Shown: in pieces, positions 15,890 to 24,932 of the stretch
How positions within the stretch are numbered: position 1 is the stretch's first letter
Layout of the letters: each line of letters begins with the position of its first letter
Assembly (NCBI GenBank): GCA_947503275.1
Contig: CANNCZ010000002.1
Location: 1,074,733-1,138,732, forward strand
Length of the DNA stretch: 64,000 bases
Reading direction: 5' to 3'
Source: an uncultured Erythrobacter sp.
Lineage (GTDB): Bacteria; Pseudomonadota; Alphaproteobacteria; Sphingomonadales; Sphingomonadaceae
Notes under the pieces: generated by a model
What the model was told of the DNA's origin: nothing
Seen by the model: the letters and a program-made list of their open reading frames with translations, nothing else
The model's database searches: none
Program-made: the position numbers and the translations under genes

Positions 15890-18800
15890 CTAGAGGCTGG
15901 CAAGCAGGCTTGCATTCCCGCCCGCAGCCGTTGTGTCGACGCAGGATACACGCTCTGTTGCAAATCGCGCCAGGTAATGCGGGCCGCCGGCTTTGGGACC
16001 GGTGCCGGACAGGCCCTCTCCGCCAAAAGGTTGGCTTTCCACGATCGCGCCGATTTGATTCCGGTTGACGTAGAAATTGCCGACGCGTGCATGCGCCTGA
16101 ACAAAACGGCGTGTCTCTGCGATGCGGCTGTGCAGGCCCAGGGTGAGGCCGTATCCGGTGGCGTTGATATCCGCGACGATTTGGCCAAGCTCGTCGCTCT
16201 TGAAACGAGCGACATGGAGGATCGGTCCGAAATTCTCACGTTTCAGATCGAGGATCGAGCCGACTTCTATTATGGTGGGCGCGACAAAGCATCCCTTGTC
16301 CAAACCCGGATCGATCTCTTTGCGCCAGATCGTGTGGCCACTGGCCTCGCGCCGGGCGACATGGCGTTCCAACGCCGCTTGCGCATCGGGATCAATCACT
16401 GGTCCGCAATCCACTTCGAGCAATGCGGGATCACCGATATTGAGCGCTTCGAAGCCGCCGCGGATCATCGCCAGCATTTCGTCGGCGACATCGTCTTGCA
16501 GATAGAGGACGCGTAGGGCCGAACACCGCTGGCCTGCACTTTGAAACGCACTGGCCAAGACGTCGCGCACCACCTGTTCGGGCAAAGCGCTGGAATCGAC
16601 GATCATCGCGTTTTGGCCGCCGGTCTCTGCGATCAAAGTGGCGATAGGTCCGTCGCGCCCGGCCAGTGTCCGGTTGATTGCCTGCGCGGTTTCGGTTGAG
16701 CCTGTAAACGCAACGCCTGCGAGACGCGGATCAGCGGTGATCATCTGACCGACATCTCCAGCTCCCGGTAGCAATTGCAGCGCCTCTGGCGGGATGCCTG
16801 CTTCGTGGCACAATTTGACCGCAAGCGCAGCGATCAAAGGCGTCTGTTCGGCAGGCTTGGCGATAACCGCGTTGCCCGCAGCGAGCGCGGCCGATGCCAT
16901 GCCGATAAAGATCGCGAGTGGGAAATTCCAAGGGCTAATCGTCGCAAACACACCGCGCCCATGCATGGTCAGCGTGTTCTCCTCACCCGTTGGCCCGGGC
17001 AAGGCGACGGGCGCAGCAAACTGGCGGCGCGCCTCGCTGGCGTAATAGCGCAGGAAATCGACCGCTTCGCGCAATTCTGCAACGCCATCGAGCAATGTCT
17101 TGCCCGCCTCGCGCTGGCATAGGGACAGGAACTCATCGGTATGCGCTTCGAACAGATCGGCGGCTTCTTCGAGCAGCAGCGCACGACGTTCTCCGCCCAA
17201 TGCGTCCCATCCCGGCTGAATCGCGGCGGCGCGTTCGAAGGCGGCGTCGACCTCTTCCTGAGTGGAATCGCGGCGTGTTCCGACCGCGACGGTCAGGTCA
17301 TGCGGCATGGTGATTGGCGCCATTTCACCTGCTTCTTCAGCAGGGAAAGTTGGCTGCGCATGCCAATGCAATTCGCGCAAAGTCTCCAACCGTGATTGCA
17401 GTGGCTCAAGCACCATGGGATCGGCCAAATCAACGCCCGCGCTGTTGCGTCGTTCACCCAGGATATCTTGCGGTAGCGGGATTTTCGGGTTGCGATGCGG
17501 GCGCTTTCCGGCAAGTTCAGCGACCGGATCACCGACCAGTTCCTCAGCGGCGATTTCCGCATCACCCATGCGATTGACGAAGCTGGTGTTCGCTCCGTTT
17601 TCGAGCAAGCGCCTCACAAGATAAGCGAGCAATTGCTTGTGCCCACCAACAGGCGCGTAAATCCGCACAGGGGTGGGGTTGTTGCCTTCGATTTTGTGGA
17701 GTGCATCGAAGACTTCTTCGCCCATGCCATGCAGGCGTTGGAATTCGAAGGGGCGGGATTGCGCCATCTCCTTTACCACAGCCACAGTGTAGGCGTTGTG
17801 GGTCGCAAAGGCTGGGCGGATCACATCGTCGTGTTCGAACAATCGCGCCGCGCAGGCGAGGTAGGACACATCGGTCGCGATCTTGCGGGTGAAGACCGGA
17901 TAATCATCATATCCGCCAACCTGCGACAGCTTTACCTCAGTGTCCCAATAGGCTCCTTTGACCAGCCGCACGAACAGTTTGCGCCCATGCCGCCGTGCCA
18001 GTTTGGCAACCCAATCGCATAGGGGCACGCCGCGTTTCTGATACGCTTGAACGGCCAGTCCAAACCCTTCCCACCGCGATCCATCGTCGCGTGAGAACAA
18101 TGTGTCATCGGCGACAAGAGTTTCGATAATATCCATCGACACTTCAAGCCGTTCGGCCTCTTCGGCATCGATGGTGAAATGGATGTCGGCATCGCGCGCT
18201 TTGATCGCCAGTTCGCGAACAATCGGAACGATGTCGTCATGCGCCTGTGCAGCGTGGAAGTGCGTGTATTTGGGGTGCAGCGCGGACAGCTTAACCGATA
18301 TTCCGGGCGAAGGGCTAACGCCGCGATTCCCATCCTTTTGAACCTCATGCGCCAGCCGCTCAATCGCGCTGTCATAGGCGATCCGGTAGTTTTCCGCATC
18401 GGCATAGGTCATGGCGGCCTCGCCCAGCATATCGAAGCTATGGGTCAAACCCTTCGCGCGTTCGGGTTTTGCCCGTTTTAACGCTTCGCCGATGTCGCGT
18501 CCGAAGACGAATTGTCCGCCCAAAATCCGCATCGCTTGCAGTGTCGCTTTGCGGATCACTGGCTCACCAAGGCGGTTCATGGTGCGTTTCAGCGTGCCGC
18601 CCATTCCGTTTTGGTGCGCTTCGGGTTGCTCCAACACTTCGCCCGTCAACATCAACGAAAACGTCGCCGCATTGACGAAGGTGGAGGAGCTTTCGCCCAA
18701 ATGTTCACCCCAGTCGATTTCGCCAATCTTGTCGCGGATCAAAGCATCGGCGGTCTCATCGTCGGGCACCCGCAACAAGGCCTCGGCCAAGCACATCAGC

Positions 18801-19132
18801 GCGATGCCTTCTTCGGTGTCGAGGCCATATTGTTGCAGGAAGGCATCGATCCCCGACGCCTTTTGCCGCCGCGCGCCCTCGATAATTTCGATTGCTAGAG
18901 CGGCCGCATTTTTGCTCACTTTGCGCGCCGGCGCCGCCTGCTCCAAACGCTGCGCAACGCATGCGTTCTCTTCGGCGCGAAAGGCGCGGCGCAGCTCAGT
19001 GCGGTCGAGGAAATGGGCGGTGCTTGCAGGCAGGCTAGGCGTGGTCACTTCTGGCTTTTGTCCCTTCGTTGGAGTCGCAGTCGATTTTCGCGATTTGGAC
19101 CCGTCAGACGCGGTGCGCAAGAAAAGTCGCAT
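15890..19132 (-). CDS. putA: Bifunctional proline dehydrogenase / glutamate-semialdehyde dehydrogenase
   Basis: PutA oxidises proline to P5C with FAD and then to glutamate with NAD. Residues about 200-530 hold the PRODH barrel (ISVKLSALHPKY, FVRLVKGAYWDTE, RIYAPVGGHKQLLAYLVRRL). Residues about 600-1060 are the aldehyde dehydrogenase, with ATISPWNFPLAIF, the Glu in IAETGGQN and the catalytic Cys in SAGQRCSALRVLY. No ribbon-helix-helix DNA-binding domain is visible at the N-terminus, so this 1080-residue form should be a minimal PutA that does not self-regulate. The first 60 residues are low-complexity and basic. It is divergent from a YciI gene with a 46-base gap. Confidence 0.95.
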   Translation of the reverse strand: MRLFLRTASDGSKSRKSTATPTKGQKPEVTTPSLPASTAHFLDRTELRRAFRAEENACVAQRLEQAAPARKVSKNAAALAIEIIEGARRQKASGIDAFLQQYGLDTEEGIALMCLAEALLRVPDDETADALIRDKIGEIDWGEHLGESSSTFVNAATFSLMLTGEVLEQPEAHQNGMGGTLKRTMNRLGEPVIRKATLQAMRILGGQFVFGRDIGEALKRAKPERAKGLTHSFDMLGEAAMTYADAENYRIAYDSAIERLAHEVQKDGNRGVSPSPGISVKLSALHPKYTHFHAAQAHDDIVPIVRELAIKARDADIHFTIDAEEAERLEVSMDIIETLVADDTLFSRDDGSRWEGFGLAVQAYQKRGVPLCDWVAKLARRHGRKLFVRLVKGAYWDTEVKLSQVGGYDDYPVFTRKIATDVSYLACAARLFEHDDVIRPAFATHNAYTVAVVKEMAQSRPFEFQRLHGMGEEVFDALHKIEGNNPTPVRIYAPVGGHKQLLAYLVRRLLENGANTSFVNRMGDAEIAAEELVGDPVAELAGKRPHRNPKIPLPQDILGERRNSAGVDLADPMVLEPLQSRLETLRELHWHAQPTFPAEEAGEMAPITMPHDLTVAVGTRRDSTQEEVDAAFERAAAIQPGWDALGGERRALLLEEAADLFEAHTDEFLSLCQREAGKTLLDGVAELREAVDFLRYYASEARRQFAAPVALPGPTGEENTLTMHGRGVFATISPWNFPLAIFIGMASAALAAGNAVIAKPAEQTPLIAALAVKLCHEAGIPPEALQLLPGAGDVGQMITADPRLAGVAFTGSTETAQAINRTLAGRDGPIATLIAETGGQNAMIVDSSALPEQVVRDVLASAFQSAGQRCSALRVLYLQDDVADEMLAMIRGGFEALNIGDPALLEVDCGPVIDPDAQAALERHVARREASGHTIWRKEIDPGLDKGCFVAPTIIEVGSILDLKRENFGPILHVARFKSDELGQIVADINATGYGLTLGLHSRIAETRRFVQAHARVGNFYVNRNQIGAIVESQPFGGEGLSGTGPKAGGPHYLARFATERVSCVDTTAAGGNASLLASL

Positions 19133-19178
19133 CCGCTCTCTGGCTTGATCGCAACCGCGCCCGTGGTATCAGTGACCC

Positions 19179-19472
19179 ATGGCTCTTTTCTGCTTTTACT
19201 GCCGCGATGGCGAACACAGCGACAAACTGCGCGCAATCCACCTTGAGGCGCAGCGCGAATGGATGAAAAGCCACGATGAAAATTACCTCACCGCAGGGCC
19301 GCTTACCAATGACAAAGGCGAATTTGTCGGATCATTGCTCATCATCGAAGCCGAAGACGAAGCCGCCGCACGCGCAACGGTAAACGATGATCCCTATGTG
19401 GTCGGCGGCGTGTGGCAATCGATCCGGGTGGACCGGTTTGAGCCGGTTAAGGGGCGCTGGACGGAACGGTAA
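19179..19472 (+). CDS. YciI family protein
   Basis: A 97-residue ferredoxin-like protein with the YciI pattern: LFCFYCRDG at the start, a mid-region His and Glu (AIHLEAQREWM), LTAGPLTNDKGEFVGSLLII, and a C-terminal DPYVVGGVWQSIRVDRF. Members are small, sometimes catalytic dimers of unclear role. It shares a short divergent promoter region with putA. Confidence 0.85.
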   Translation: MALFCFYCRDGEHSDKLRAIHLEAQREWMKSHDENYLTAGPLTNDKGEFVGSLLIIEAEDEAAARATVNDDPYVVGGVWQSIRVDRFEPVKGRWTER

Positions 19473-19550
19473 GATCGTCCGCTGTTAGTCGATCTGGTTT
19501 CGCATCAAACGACCGACATTGGGGGTAGGAGCGGACGTTCTCGATCCAGA

Positions 19551-20024
19551 TCAAGCTAGAGCGAGCAGCCAGTCACGTTGCAGTTGCGTATCCGGCACGG
19601 GAAGGCCCCGCGCGTTCGCAATCCTTTCTAGGGCCTCGTCTGGGTCTTGGCCGAGGAGAACCAGAACTGCAGCGGCTATTGTTGAAGAGCGACCAATGCC
19701 CGCCCGACAGTGAACGACTACCGATTGCCGACCCTTGCCAAGCTCTTCCGCCAAAGCGATGGCGGCGGACCTATCTTCGGGCACGCCCCTGTCGGGGATG
19801 GGGAAAGACGTGAAGGCGATTCCTCTTCCTTTGCACGTCGATGATTCCGCATGAAGCTCCAATTCTTCAACTTCGTGCTGTTCGAGAAGGCTCACGACGT
19901 GCTGAACCCCTGATCGCTCCCAATGAGCAATCTCGTCTTCTAGCCAATCGCCTGACCGTGGCCGCGCTGCTATCGCGAGTTGTACGCCAAGTTCGTTTTC
20001 GATCCAATGAATGTCTGTGAACAT
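19551..20024 (-). CDS. Dual-specificity protein phosphatase-like
   Basis: The 157-residue cysteine phosphatase has the P-loop HCRAGIGRSS (HCx5R), with Cys as nucleophile and Arg binding phosphate. FPIPDRGVPE about 30 residues upstream supplies the likely general-acid Asp. The small size and the loop place it in the dual-specificity/tyrosine phosphatase family. The substrate is unknown, and there is no partner kinase nearby. Confidence 0.82.
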   Translation of the reverse strand: MFTDIHWIENELGVQLAIAARPRSGDWLEDEIAHWERSGVQHVVSLLEQHEVEELELHAESSTCKGRGIAFTSFPIPDRGVPEDRSAAIALAEELGKGRQSVVVHCRAGIGRSSTIAAAVLVLLGQDPDEALERIANARGLPVPDTQLQRDWLLALA

Positions 20025-20120
20025 TCGGCGGGGCTACTCCAAATTCCTAGGGTTGGCCAATGTCCGCTATTGGGTCGCTAGCGGACAGACTGCTTTCGAA
20101 AATGGATGCAGACGTGGGCG

Positions 20121-20987
20121 TTACCCCAATACCCGGCCCGCCACAGCATCCAGCTTTGCCAGTAATGCTGGATCATGTTCGTCGGGAATGGTGATGATCG
20201 CATTGTCCAGCGCGGTGTCGATGGGTGAGGTTTTGCGTGTCTTGGGCAGGCTCTCGATGAATTTAAGCACCGCCTCGCGCGCAAGCTGTCCGTTTTCTTT
20301 CATCTGCGCGACCACTTGGGCAACATCGACCGCATCGCCATCTCGCCAGCAATCATAGTCGGTCGCCATACCGATCAGCGCGTAAGGCAGCTCGGCTTCG
20401 CGGGCGAGTTTGGCCTCTGGCATGGCGGTCATGCCGATCACATCGGCGCCCCAAGCCTGATACATCCTGCTTTCCGCGCGGGTGGAGAATTGCGGGCCTT
20501 CCATCGCGAGATATGTCGCGCCTGTCGCGACTTTGCCTTTGCACGCGGTTATCGCTTTGGCGGCCATTTCGGAGAGGCGCGGGCATACCGGGTCAGCCAT
20601 GGAGACATGGGTGACAAAGCCGCTGGTGAAATAGGTCGACTGGCGGTGCTTTGTGTTGTCGATGAATTGTTCGACAATCGCAAAGCGTCCAGGCTCAATC
20701 TCTTCGCGCAATGAACCCACTGCAGAAATCGCGAGGATATCGGTGCAGCCTGCGCGTTTCAGCGCGTCGATATTCGCACGCGCATTCAGATCGGTGGGCG
20801 AAATGGGATGTCCGCGGCCATGGCGCGGTAAAAAGCGGACTTGCACATCGCCAATCCGCCCGCACAAAATCTCATCGGATGGGTCACCCCAAGGGGTATC
20901 GATCATCAGACGCTGCTGATCCTCAATCCCCTCAATATCATAGAGGCCCGAACCCCCGATAATTCCAATGCACCAATTCTTGGCCAT
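20121..20987 (-). CDS. mtnP: S-methyl-5'-thioadenosine phosphorylase
   Basis: The enzyme cleaves MTA with phosphate to adenine and methylthioribose-1-phosphate in methionine salvage. Family motifs are GIIGGSGLYDIEG, the phosphate-binding RHGRGHPISPTDLNARANI, ISAVGSL, the substrate-pocket AMEGPQFSTRAESRMYQ, VIGMTAMPEAKLARE and ATDYDCWR. At 288 residues the length is standard. No other salvage genes are adjacent. Confidence 0.93.
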   Translation of the reverse strand: MAKNWCIGIIGGSGLYDIEGIEDQQRLMIDTPWGDPSDEILCGRIGDVQVRFLPRHGRGHPISPTDLNARANIDALKRAGCTDILAISAVGSLREEIEPGRFAIVEQFIDNTKHRQSTYFTSGFVTHVSMADPVCPRLSEMAAKAITACKGKVATGATYLAMEGPQFSTRAESRMYQAWGADVIGMTAMPEAKLAREAELPYALIGMATDYDCWRDGDAVDVAQVVAQMKENGQLAREAVLKFIESLPKTRKTSPIDTALDNAIITIPDEHDPALLAKLDAVAGRVLG

Positions 20988-21023
20988 GCTTTTGCGCGCG
21001 TCCTTTCGATTGAAAGAAAGCCC

Positions 21024-21740
21024 CTAGGTCAGGTCGATATGCTCGGGCAAGGCCTTGCGGATCATGCGGTCCGCTTTGCCATAGGGTCCAGAGATAGAGG
21101 GGCGCTCGCGCATCATATCATAATGGGCAGCCAATGATGGGTAATCATCGAGCTTCATTTCGGCGACGAGCGCGATTTGCATCAGCACGGTCGTGATTGA
21201 AATGTCAGCGATAGAGATCCTGTCTTCGGTACAGAATGTGCGCCCTTCGAGCTCCTTATCCAGAAAGCTAAAAATCGGCGGCAGGCCGTCTGCCCAGGTG
21301 GCGCGTGCTTTTGCGATGTCAGGCTCTTTGCCCTGATTGATCGAAAAGAAGATCGGACGGAAAATGCCAAGACCGCCCGATGCGGCCAGCGTGGTGTCGA
21401 CATATTCCTCCATCATGAGGGCGCGCCCATGCGCAAACGGGTCCGAGCAATAGAGCGAGGGTTCGGGGTGCTTGCGCTCAATATAGGCGCAGATGGCTGA
21501 GCTATCTGCGATGGTGCCGCCGGTTCCTTCGGTTGCGATGGAGCGGTCCCGCAGAACCGGAATGCGTTTCATAGGGGAGATATCGCGGAACCATTGCGGC
21601 GGGTCGAAGACATTGACCGCCTCGATCTCGAACGGGACGTTCTTTTCGATGCAAACTGCGGCGACTTTGCGCACAAATGGCGACACGGGACTGCCGTAAA
21701 TTACCAAGTCGGCTTGGGTGTCTGATTGGCTGTCGGTCAT
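21024..21740 (-). CDS. Glutathione S-transferase family protein
   Basis: An N-terminal thioredoxin fold (LVIYGSPVSPFVRKVAAVC, MKRIPVLRD, ADSSAICAYIERKHPE) is followed by an alpha-helical C-terminal domain. The SPF-V motif supplies Ser where other classes have Cys or Tyr. The ORF track starts at 21803, but ATG 21740 follows GAGGAGAACACC and is preferred, giving 238 residues. The substrate is not predictable. It is divergent from the aldehyde dehydrogenase at 21936. Confidence 0.85.
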   Translation of the reverse strand: MTDSQSDTQADLVIYGSPVSPFVRKVAAVCIEKNVPFEIEAVNVFDPPQWFRDISPMKRIPVLRDRSIATEGTGGTIADSSAICAYIERKHPEPSLYCSDPFAHGRALMMEEYVDTTLAASGGLGIFRPIFFSINQGKEPDIAKARATWADGLPPIFSFLDKELEGRTFCTEDRISIADISITTVLMQIALVAEMKLDDYPSLAAHYDMMRERPSISGPYGKADRMIRKALPEHIDLT

Positions 21741-21935
21741 GGTGTTCTCCTCTTGCATGAAGGGATAGCGCGCCAGTTGCCGTTTGCAACGCATATAGCG
21801 CAACTGTTAGGCGCAACGGTCCGCAGTAAGCCCTAAAGCGCTCTAACAATCGCGATTGATTTTTGCGCGCGATGGTCCAACTTGGGCAGGTGAGAGACGA
21901 ATCCGGATGAAATTCCGGCACCAGAGAGGAAAATC

Positions 21936-23363
21936 ATGGTCACGCAGTACAAAAACCTAATCAATGGCGAGATGATCACCACCGGCGCAATGCTCGATGT
22001 GGTCAATCCCGCAACCGAAGAAGTGATCGGTCAGGTCCCCTCTGCCGGTCCGGCCGAGCTTGATAAAGCGGTCGCCGCAGCGCGTGCCGCGTTCAAGACG
22101 TGGAAGAACACTTCGTTTGAAGAGCGTCAGGCCGCGTGCATGGCGATCTCCGGTGCGATCAAGGAAAACGCTGACGAGCTGTTCCGCTTGCTGACCAGCG
22201 AGCAGGGCAAGCCGCATGAGCAAGCGAAGAGCGAGATCTATGGCGCAGCTGGCATGTCGGCTGCACAAGCCACATTGAAACTCGAAGAGGTCATCAACGA
22301 AGACAGCGAAGCCCGCCTGTCGCGCACTCGCCGTGTACCCGTTGGTGTGGTTGGCGGCATCGTGCCGTGGAACTTTCCATTAATGATGGCGGTTCAGAAA
22401 ATTGTGCCTGCGTTGATGAGCGGTTGCACAATCGTGCTCAAACCTTCGCCCTTTACCCCACTGACAACATTGCGTGTGGCAGAATTGATCGCGGACAAAG
22501 TGCCAGCGGGCACAGTCAACATCATCACCGGCGAAGACTCGCTTGGACCATTGATCACCGGTCACCCTGACATCGACAAGATTACCTTCACCGGCTCAAC
22601 CGCGACGGGTAAGAAGATCATGGAAGGCGCCAGCAACGATCTTAAACGCATTACGCTGGAGCTGGGCGGCAATGACGCATCGATTGTGATGCCCGATGCC
22701 GACCCGAAAAAGGTCGCAGAGCAATTGTTCTGGTCGAGCTTTTCCAATGCGGGCCAGATCTGCATCGCGGCGAAGCGTATCTACATCCACGAAGACATCT
22801 ATGATGAGCTTTCCGCAGCGCTCGCCGAATATGCCAAAAACGTCAAAGTCGGCGATGGTAGCGAGCAAGGCACGGGCGTTGGTCCGATCCAGAACAAGAA
22901 GCAATATGAGCGCGTTCTGGAATTGATCGAAGACGCCAAGGATAAGGGCTATAAATTCCTGACCGGCGGCGACACCGATCCATCGGGCACGGGATATTTT
23001 GTGCCGCTGACGATCCTCGATAACCCACCCGAAGAAGCGCGGATTGTGGCAGAGGAACAGTTTGGCCCGGTCATGCCGTTGATGAAATTCTCAAGCGAGG
23101 ATGAAGTCATCCAGCGCGCCAACAATTCCGAATATGGGCTTGCAGGTGCAGTGTGGACGGGCAACCCTGAAAAGGGCGTCGAAATCGCTGAGCAGCTTGA
23201 AACGGGCACTGTGTGGGTCAACGAATTCCTGCACCTATCGCCGTTCAGCCCGTTTGGTGGTCACAAACAGTCCGGCTTTGGCGCGGAATACGGTCTCGAT
23301 GGCTTGAAAGAGTTTACCTATCCGCAGGTGATTACGGTCAAAAAGGACAATGTTCCGGCGTAA
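21936..23363 (+). CDS. NAD(P)-dependent aldehyde dehydrogenase
   Basis: The 475-residue enzyme belongs to the ALDH superfamily, with GGIVPWNFPLMM, the coenzyme loop TFTGSTATGKKIM, the general-base Glu in LELGGNDASIV and the nucleophile in NAGQICIAAKRIY. The C-terminal SPFGGHKQSGFGAEYG is typical of the betaine/succinate-semialdehyde branch, but the substrate is unproven. GAGAGGAAAATC precedes the ATG. It is a single gene closed by a strong terminator. Confidence 0.9.
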   Translation: MVTQYKNLINGEMITTGAMLDVVNPATEEVIGQVPSAGPAELDKAVAAARAAFKTWKNTSFEERQAACMAISGAIKENADELFRLLTSEQGKPHEQAKSEIYGAAGMSAAQATLKLEEVINEDSEARLSRTRRVPVGVVGGIVPWNFPLMMAVQKIVPALMSGCTIVLKPSPFTPLTTLRVAELIADKVPAGTVNIITGEDSLGPLITGHPDIDKITFTGSTATGKKIMEGASNDLKRITLELGGNDASIVMPDADPKKVAEQLFWSSFSNAGQICIAAKRIYIHEDIYDELSAALAEYAKNVKVGDGSEQGTGVGPIQNKKQYERVLELIEDAKDKGYKFLTGGDTDPSGTGYFVPLTILDNPPEEARIVAEEQFGPVMPLMKFSSEDEVIQRANNSEYGLAGAVWTGNPEKGVEIAEQLETGTVWVNEFLHLSPFSPFGGHKQSGFGAEYGLDGLKEFTYPQVITVKKDNVPA

Positions 23364-23382
23364 ATGCGCATATTGGCTGATT

Positions 23383-23422
23383 AAAAAAGCCCGCTTGGAC
23401 GTGATCCGGGCGGGCTTTTTCT
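23383..23422 (+). terminator. Rho-independent terminator after the aldehyde dehydrogenase
   Basis: AAAAAAGCCCGC pairs with GCGGGCTTTTT across a loop of about 15 bases, and the T-run completes an intrinsic terminator. The A-run on the left could let it act for the convergent hydrolase gene too. Confidence 0.85.
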
Positions 23423-23450
23423 TAGCTGGCGCAGGCGTTCTCGCCGCGCT

Positions 23451-24803
23451 TTATTCCCCAGCTGCTTTGCTGTGCATTTCCAGCCCCAGCGCCCAGCGCC
23501 GCTGAAATCCGCGCCAATGGTCGGGCTGTTCTTCGCCCGCCATTTTGCCATTCAGCTGTTCACCAAAGGACACCTCCCATGTGCCATCATTCGCATTGAC
23601 TGTTGGCACGTCGAGATAAGACGCCATGCTCTTATCCCCCTTCAATGTGCGGTCCAGAAAGGAGGCGACGAAGTGCTGATTGATGCCGTTGATCCGGTCC
23701 TGTCGCCAGACCGGCTCATTCATAAATTCAATCGCGCGAAATGGCACCCCGGCTCCGGAATCAAGGGTGGCAAAATCTAGATCATTGCCGACGACATTGT
23801 GCCGCGCATCGCGGTAAACGAGCATGTACCGGTCTGCACCGGTCAGACTGTCAAAGATCCAGCGGATACCCTCACCATAGTTGGAGACATCATCCTCGCT
23901 GCCTGCGACCAAAAGGACAGGGATCGCAATATCGCCAAGGCCGCCAGCGGACCACACGCGGTTATCCGGCTGGCCGCCCCACGGCGCAAAGGCAACCACA
24001 GCATCGATCCCGGCGTCTTCACTCGCAGCCGCACGCACCGGAGCCAACGCGTCCGTCGGCACCGCGTCGAATGTGCCGCTCTCATAATCATAGTCCCCGC
24101 CAGCGCTGGCCAGCGCGCCGTAACCCCCCATCGAATATCCGATCAGGCCGATATTTTCCGTATCGATGAGAGAGAATGCGCCCGCCTCTTCAGACCCCGC
24201 CCGCTCCACGATCTGCGCTAGCACTTGGCGCTGATCAAGCGACCGACTGGCGAGCACGCGCGCGAAGGAATGGAGGAAGTCGCTCGCCCTTTCCAACTTC
24301 ATATCGGCATGGTCAATCGAGGCGACGACATAGCCGCGCGAGGCTATGTGTTCCGCCAGATTGCTGAACTGAGTGCTCCAGCCGTTAAACCCGTGCGACA
24401 TGATGACGAGCGGGAATTGCCCCTCTTCGACTGGCGCCGCATCGGCAAAGGCGCTGCCTGTATACTCAAACGTGATCGGCTCCATATCGGGAGGATCCAT
24501 CGTGTGGGAATAAGTGATCGGCTCTGCGCCGCTCTCCGCCGCAGGATAGTACATCCGCACCTGCAACGTGCGCGTCTCGCTCTCGGTCCCGCCGGTCGCC
24601 ATATCCAATTTGCCGAAGGTCAACCGATCCGGCATCGCAAACGCCATTTCCTGCGTGCCGACGGCATAGTCGCCCATCCGGCCCAATTCAGGCGTTTCGC
24701 CCGGTGTCCCCTCATGCACCGTTGGTGTCGCAACGTAAGCGGCGGTGGCTCCACCGACGCTGACAAGAGCAAGAGCGGCGAGAGCGATGTGACGTTTCTT
24801 CAT
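23451..24803 (-). CDS. Secreted alpha/beta hydrolase, PAF-acetylhydrolase/dienelactone-like
   Basis: The 450-residue protein has a signal peptide (KKRHIALAALALVSVGGATAAY). Its alpha/beta-hydrolase core has an oxyanion region PLVIMSHGFNG and a nucleophile elbow GYSMGGYGAL. A likely acid is in VAGSEDDVSNYG and the His in YRDARHNVVGND. The layout resembles platelet-activating-factor acetylhydrolase-like enzymes, so a periplasmic esterase or lipase is likely. The ORF track runs to 25334, but that extension is antisense to the next gene. The ATG at 24803 has TTAGGA seven bases upstream. Confidence 0.82.
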   Translation of the reverse strand: MKKRHIALAALALVSVGGATAAYVATPTVHEGTPGETPELGRMGDYAVGTQEMAFAMPDRLTFGKLDMATGGTESETRTLQVRMYYPAAESGAEPITYSHTMDPPDMEPITFEYTGSAFADAAPVEEGQFPLVIMSHGFNGWSTQFSNLAEHIASRGYVVASIDHADMKLERASDFLHSFARVLASRSLDQRQVLAQIVERAGSEEAGAFSLIDTENIGLIGYSMGGYGALASAGGDYDYESGTFDAVPTDALAPVRAAASEDAGIDAVVAFAPWGGQPDNRVWSAGGLGDIAIPVLLVAGSEDDVSNYGEGIRWIFDSLTGADRYMLVYRDARHNVVGNDLDFATLDSGAGVPFRAIEFMNEPVWRQDRINGINQHFVASFLDRTLKGDKSMASYLDVPTVNANDGTWEVSFGEQLNGKMAGEEQPDHWRGFQRRWALGLEMHSKAAGE

Positions 24804-24932
24804 TCGGGTTCCTAAATCCAAACTGGCATTAGCGAGAGCTTGCCTCGTGCCTCTATTCCGAGGCACTCTTTGCAGTGAAACGGGAAAAGGGGAAGTGCGG
24901 GTGAGTGGTCGGTACGGTTGGAAATTGAATTT

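Noticed and set aside
15295-16239. 314-residue protein overlapping putA
   Set aside because: The upstream part is in putA antisense frame, and a signal peptide begins at 15837.
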